Shown here: positions 58,954 to 64,000 of the stretch, piece after piece
Position numbering within the stretch: position 1 is the stretch's first letter
How the letters are laid out: the number at the start of each line of letters is the position of its first letter
Source of the DNA: Dipylidium caninum
Taxonomy: Eukaryota; Platyhelminthes; Cestoda; Cyclophyllidea; Dipylidiidae
Assembly (NCBI GenBank): GCA_017562135.1
Contig: QEYB01000850.1
Span: 419,783 to 483,782, forward strand
Length of the DNA: 64,000 nucleotides
Reading direction: 5' to 3'
Translations under genes and position numbers: made by a program
The notes under the pieces: generated by a model
Database searches by the model: none
What the model was told of the DNA's origin: nothing
The model's input: only the letters and a program-made list of their open reading frames with translations

Positions 58954-59469
58954 TAAGGAACGAAAGTTCGAGCCAAGAGCTATGCAATCGTATCTTTTAA
59001 TTGTAACAAGAGCAAGACAACATTCTTACCTGACATTCTTCACAGAGGAGTACTGAACACGTATTGACGTATCTATCGAGGTGCCAATCCATCCGCCTTT
59101 TCAGGTGTCCTCAACCTTTCGTTGATCCATCTACGAATAGGCGACATAGTGGCTGTCCTGACAGTGGTTGTCCACAAGTTTAATTACCGACTCGAGAGGG
59201 CGTATCGGCGATCCACATTATTCCTGAACAAAAATTCCTCAAAGAGGTACTCTCAGTGCAATTTGGAAGGAAGCAAATTAAGGACCCTTTTAGGGTTTTC
59301 CACGCGCTGGGGTCCGTTATTAAGACGAGAGCACAGTGGGCAGAAATATGGCCAGACGCAAGATAGGGTTCCAAATCAAAGGAATGGCGGGAGAAAGTGG
59401 AACGTGATCATGAATTTTTATCATCATGCCCCGCCCTGAAATTGAACACGTAACGTCCGAGCTGGGAGG

Positions 59470-59720
59470 ATGTGGCTCAGCGGCAACCAGACGGCACGTT
59501 GCATGTAGATCCAATTGGTAACCTCGCGTGGAAGGCAAAGCGATCCACTACGGAACAGCACGTATTCGACATAGTGCTCGGCGAAATGACGAGCCGCACA
59601 CGATCAGAATGCACGGGTGTTTGGATCGTCATTAAGTTTTCCTGGTATTGCATTGCTTGCATCTGAACCGGGGACAGTGAATTCCGGTGAGACGCTCTGC
59701 CACAAAACTTCATCATTTAA
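59470..59720. repeat. tRNA-like A-box/B-box sequences
   Basis: GTGGCTCAGCGG near 59.47-59.48 kb matches a pol III A box on the plus strand. On the minus strand, TGTGGCAGAGCG with CCCCGGTTCAGATGC (about 59.70-59.66 kb) resembles an A/B-box pair. No complete cloverleaf was found; these may be SINE remnants. Confidence 0.25.
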
Positions 59721-59860
59721 CAATACCCTCCCACAGCACAACGGTTGCCCTCCCTTGACTTTGCGATCTTTTTTCGTGTGTACATTTTCGACTTCCTAAA
59801 AACACCATTAAGCTCTATACACAACTACTGGAATAGTGTAGTAGAGCGTCAACTTACCAG

Positions 59861-59932
59861 GAAAAAGAATTCTGCAGGATCTCAGGGTGACTGCCGCAAC
59901 TCCCGAATAAGACATTTGTGCAGAAAATCTGC
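59861..59932 (-). CDS. Candidate small internal exon, unidentified gene
   Basis: A 72-base minus-strand segment between CCGTTTCGCAG (acceptor) and GTAAGT (donor), open in two frames (for example SYSGVAAVTLRSCRILFP). Good splice sites support it as an exon, possibly of the gene ending at 58736; the protein is not recognisable. Confidence 0.35.
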
Positions 59933-60219
59933 GAAACGGTAAGAAGGCGGGGGTAACTTGTATGAAAGAGAGATTGGACTGTTGGGTTGTTAGGAGAGAC
60001 CAAATATTGAAGACGGTAGATGGATGGTGACGCGTATCTGGTCTTTTGTCACATCAGGTGCGGCAGAAGCGATATTTCTTCTCATCCCGCCAGCGGTGGA
60101 AAGGAAAAGAGGAAACTAAAATGCGCCCGTAGATCTTCCCCAGATCTTGCTATTCTGGTCTATCTGGCCTCCGCGTTCTCCGCTAAGTCCATTAAGAATC
60201 GGTACAGCTCGTGAACTCC

Positions 60220-63200
60220 TACCATCAAATGAGACAATTATTCCTTGTCTTGAGAACAAGAGTTAAAATGACTAACTTTGTTTTAAAGTAAGAACAACTA
60301 CTATACATCTACTATTTACCGCTTCGGGGGAAAAAACAATGATTAGGCTAACTCAGGATTATCCAAACATTCATTCTTCAGCTGGATTGACTTGGATGAA
60401 ATAAGTTTGTTATCCAACACTCCAGAAATATATGCTTAACACGGTGGATCAATTATTCCGGTAATAGCAAGAGGCCTATAAACAGAATTAGCGGCAAGTT
60501 TACGAAGGCTGTCTTTGCTACGTAATAGATTATACTCTTGCCAAAAACAACTCAAGCGTAAACAGTAAGCTCAGTTTACAAATACTGAATTCCGACTACC
60601 GATCCTGAGACAGCATATCAAGATAAAACACAATGGGATTGAAAGGTGTATAAAAAGCCAACGTAGTAACTAAGATTTATAGCCCACACGCATCAAATCG
60701 CATTTCTGCAATATTTCGACGAAATTCAAATTGCATTGTTGAAAAGTTAATAGGCCATTATGTCGAACTTGCAACAGGAATGAAAACGTTGGAGTTAGGT
60801 CCTGATCACAAATTTAAGAGCATCGATATTACGCAACCATGTTTGAGAACAAACCAGTTTTTTAATATATGTAGAAAATTAACATTTATTTTTTCTATAA
60901 GTCGGCAGTAACTAATGAAGGCGAAAACAAAAACTTAGAGCTGTTCACTACAAGTGCAAAAATAAACAGGTGACAAAGTAGGGTGAACTAGGACGATGGT
61001 GGTAAGACTACTGGAACTTTCGCAGTAATTAACAGCTTGCCAAAAATTTCTACGCAATATGGTGCAATAGGGACGGCGGGCGGCAGAAACTCGAGAACCG
61101 AAACGCGCTGGGCAATCATTCGAGTCTACTAATCAATGAAAATTTAATCAATTGCCTGACAAAAACATTAAATCAAGAATAAAAATATAGTGTGCAGATG
61201 GGACACAGGAAGAGGAAACTCGAAAAAATTGAGTGATCAAACAAAACAAAACGCACCTGTTTGGTATTAACAGCCACTTCCGGTCAGAGATAATCTCAGT
61301 TACAGTTTTAATGAGCAAGGAGCAATGTCCAAGAGATTCGCTCAAAGTACCATAGGAACACCAAGGCCCTACAATTTCGATGTAAAGTAAAAAATGGGGC
61401 CCAAACGTATTGCTGGAAAACTATAATTCACGGCTCAATATTTACCTTCTAAAACGGCAACGAGGGAACATAACAGACGCAGTGCGTTTTAGCACTGCCA
61501 CACACGTCGAAGAGATTTAACAGACTGGGACCGGAATGCATCCTGAAGCAATGATTTAAGTAACAAAGATTTAAGTTGTTTTGGAAGGCCAAGTTGTTAA
61601 GTCGTGTATCTCCACTATAAAAGAACAAAAGATCGATAGGAATGCAAAGTCACTAAATGTATTCCTTGCAGCGGTTATCAAGCTCACCTATCCGCAAAAA
61701 AATTAATGTTATTCCGGAAAAATAGATAAGGCCGCCCCTTTCCAAGACAATAGATGATCCCACAGCCAGCACAGCTAATAGCAAAAGGCTTCTTGTCTAT
61801 CCTTGAACCAACACTGTGCAGAAGCCCCTTAAAGACACCAATATACTTGAAGCAATAAAATTAACAGTTCAAGATTTCAAATATACGTAAGAACCATGTC
61901 GTATTTATCCATGGGCTGATTTTTTGCCGTTAGTCCTTATGCTACAGCCACACCCTGAGCAACCCGCCTCAAAAATCAGCGCCGCAATGATCATGAGGTT
62001 AAATGTTTCAGGGTAGCCAATGCTAGTCGCGTGTAATGGGAAAAGTGGCACGTGGATAAAATGATCTGACGCAAATTGTCATCTTAACTGGCTATGATGA
62101 TGGCAGTAGCTAATGGAAGTCCCAAATCTGTGGTTTTCTCATAATATATATTACTTCCATCCGCCGTGTAAGACACCGATTTATCGTCGGATAAAAGTTA
62201 TTTATATTACAAATCCGCCAAGGTTAATTTTAAGACAATTAAATTTTTAATTGATAAAGGAAGGCTTAGTAATAAATCAGTTAACGCCACTGCTGGCCAT
62301 ACATTCGATTAGCTTGCAAAAATAAAAATGTTGTCTGTGGTTAGAGCTCCCTAAAATCGCGTAACTTCAAAGTTTCCATTTCACGTCACAAACATTTACT
62401 CAAATGTGAAAGGTTTAATTGTTAAATAAACGCCATTTGGCAAGGATTGACAGTTTCAATGTAACTCCATCTATTGCCAGTGATTGGTTAATCTCAAAAT
62501 TACCCATAGACTGCTTGATTCTCTACGTATGGGATATAGAGCCATAGACTTAATAAACCTACAGTTCAGATATGTATTCCCGAACTGAAATAAACTATTG
62601 ATTAAACGAACGTATTTCAATGTCCGTGCCACCCCACGGCAAAATCTTAACCCGATCAAACAATCTTCCGAAATCCATACGATACCGTTGCTCAGCCCTC
62701 GGTACCAACTGGCTATATGTCCTTTCTTCGCTGATTTTTGTATTTTAAGGAAACGTTCTAGTTTATAGAATAACGCTTTGTGAGTGGCTTTGCCTTTCAT
62801 GTCATTTAATGGAAAACATGGATGTAATCGACGAACGTTCTACATGCGGCTAGGCCTGCACTGGAATGTTAGCCTTTGACAAAGTGATTGAAATTACCTC
62901 TTCATTCTAGTCTCAGTATCCTACTAGACATAAATTTTTGCTGAGGTTCTTTGAGCCGTATCCGCAATCTCCGTCACCCAAATCAACGAAAGTTCGGCTT
63001 TCAAGTAACGCTTTATTTGTTGCCATTCTGCTAATAATCGAAGATTTTTCTGACATATTTCCGGATACATACTTAGATTTTGCGTATTTACGCATGAAAC
63101 TAGTTCCCAACGCCTTAAGTCGCTCCTCACCCTCCAACAAAATGTTTATCTAACGACTCATCAAACCTCGATTTTGTTTATCCTTTATTAGCGCGGCCTT

Positions 63201-64000
63201 TCGCAGTCTGAAAAAGCAAATCGCCTACGGCAGAAGTCTGAGATTCGCCTCGTGAATGTTAGAAACGGAATAGTTGTGGTGTTTCACAGTGCTTCATTAA
63301 AATTAATGCGATTTATTTTCCAACTTGTTGTGCTCTTTCTACCTGAGGCTATTAAAAGAGTAACTAGTGGGGAACAGGACGTTGAAAAACCGCAAAATTT
63401 GAGCGAACGCTGTTGAGATTGACTTTCCTCATAATTTTCATGTCAACAATTGGCATTCTACATAGAAAAGTATGCAACATAGAGTCGTTATTCTATTTGC
63501 GATTTCGTATAACAGCCCAATGAAATGAATGCATCAAATTTTGATTATTTAAGGTTTCCTCACTATTTTGCTTTACCAAGTATCCCATTACTAAAACGGC
63601 TTTTTTCATATTTGTCCTTAAAAAATTACCGCAACTAAATATGAAACGCTAAGGAAATAAAACAAGTCACTTATATCAATAAGGAAGAGTGTGGTGTCAC
63701 CGGTTGCAGTTTGAATGCCCGAACATATTATTCGATTACTTTATTCCAATTCTGTCTAGTAATCTGTGGCGCAACGTAAAAAGATAATGCTAGCATCCAT
63801 GCCATATTGATATCTTGGTAGCGAAATAAAGGTCTTCAAGTAATTTGGAGAGAAATCATGACCCTAAAACTTCCCGCAGTAGGCTGCACATCAATTCCCT
63901 AACAAACGATACCAACAAACCTAACCTTTGTTTCCGAACGTAACCGTCTCCTCTGAAATCTCCTATATCCAAACCGTGAAGGCCTAGGAAACAACATATG
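60220..64000. other. AT-rich right flank, no gene recognised
   Basis: Open frames such as the 109-codon one on the minus strand at 62800-62471 lack a family match and a supporting splice context. Nothing in this stretch matches the palindrome arms. Confidence 0.4.

Noticed and set aside
59180..59716. Several minus-strand frames between the last exon at 58.7 kb and the candidate exon at 59.9 kb
   Set aside because: They overlap in different frames, lack clear splice sites and coincide with tRNA-like sequence.
62471..62800. Minus-strand 109-codon frame, the longest in the right flank
   Set aside because: No recognisable family, no splice context and a biased hydrophobic composition; insufficient to call a gene.

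Overview
The window is eukaryotic nuclear DNA, most likely from a parasitic flatworm, with a tapeworm or close relative the best guess. The genes are split into many small exons, and several introns are only 31-42 bases long, which is typical of platyhelminths. The recognisable proteins (CEP170, ATRIP, UMPS, TRAP-delta, a MANSC/LDLa membrane protein) are all animal families. Nothing looks bacterial or viral, and I found no transposase or reverse transcriptase.

Layout. (1) 1-17.3 kb is single-copy sequence. It holds a minus-strand CEP170-like centrosomal gene (exons between about 1.2 and 8.9 kb), a long gene-poor stretch, and a plus-strand single-pass membrane receptor with MANSC, EGF-like and LDLa modules (14.2-16.8 kb). 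(2) About 17.8-58.0 kb is one giant imperfect palindrome. The left arm (about 17.8-38.106 kb) is repeated in reverse complement as the right arm (38.376 to about 58.0 kb), around a non-palindromic spacer of 269 bases. From the centre outward each arm carries ATRIP, UMPS, a relic second copy of an ATRIP exon, SSR4 (TRAP-delta) and a RING/coiled-coil gene. The two ATRIP copies are head to head and transcribed outward from the spacer. (3) 58.0-64 kb is single-copy again, with the 3' end of an unidentified minus-strand gene and then sequence in which I see no gene.

The palindrome is the main feature. By eye the arms are almost identical over the inner part (ATRIP) and become clearly divergent outward, with indels and unequal microsatellites. 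The left copies of SSR4 and UMPS are open, whereas the right copies carry several one-base frameshifts. Both ATRIP copies are open in every exon I could define. This fits an old inverted duplication whose inner part is still homogenised, for example by gene conversion, while the outer genes decay on one side. Many of the frameshifts are one-base changes in homopolymers, so consensus errors in a long-read assembly must be excluded.

Functionally, ATRIP (ATR checkpoint), UMPS (last two steps of de novo UMP synthesis) and SSR4 (ER translocon) have no obvious joint pathway; they share the locus because they were duplicated together. The decarboxylase half of UMPS lacks residues normally essential for catalysis, which is the most interesting protein-level observation.
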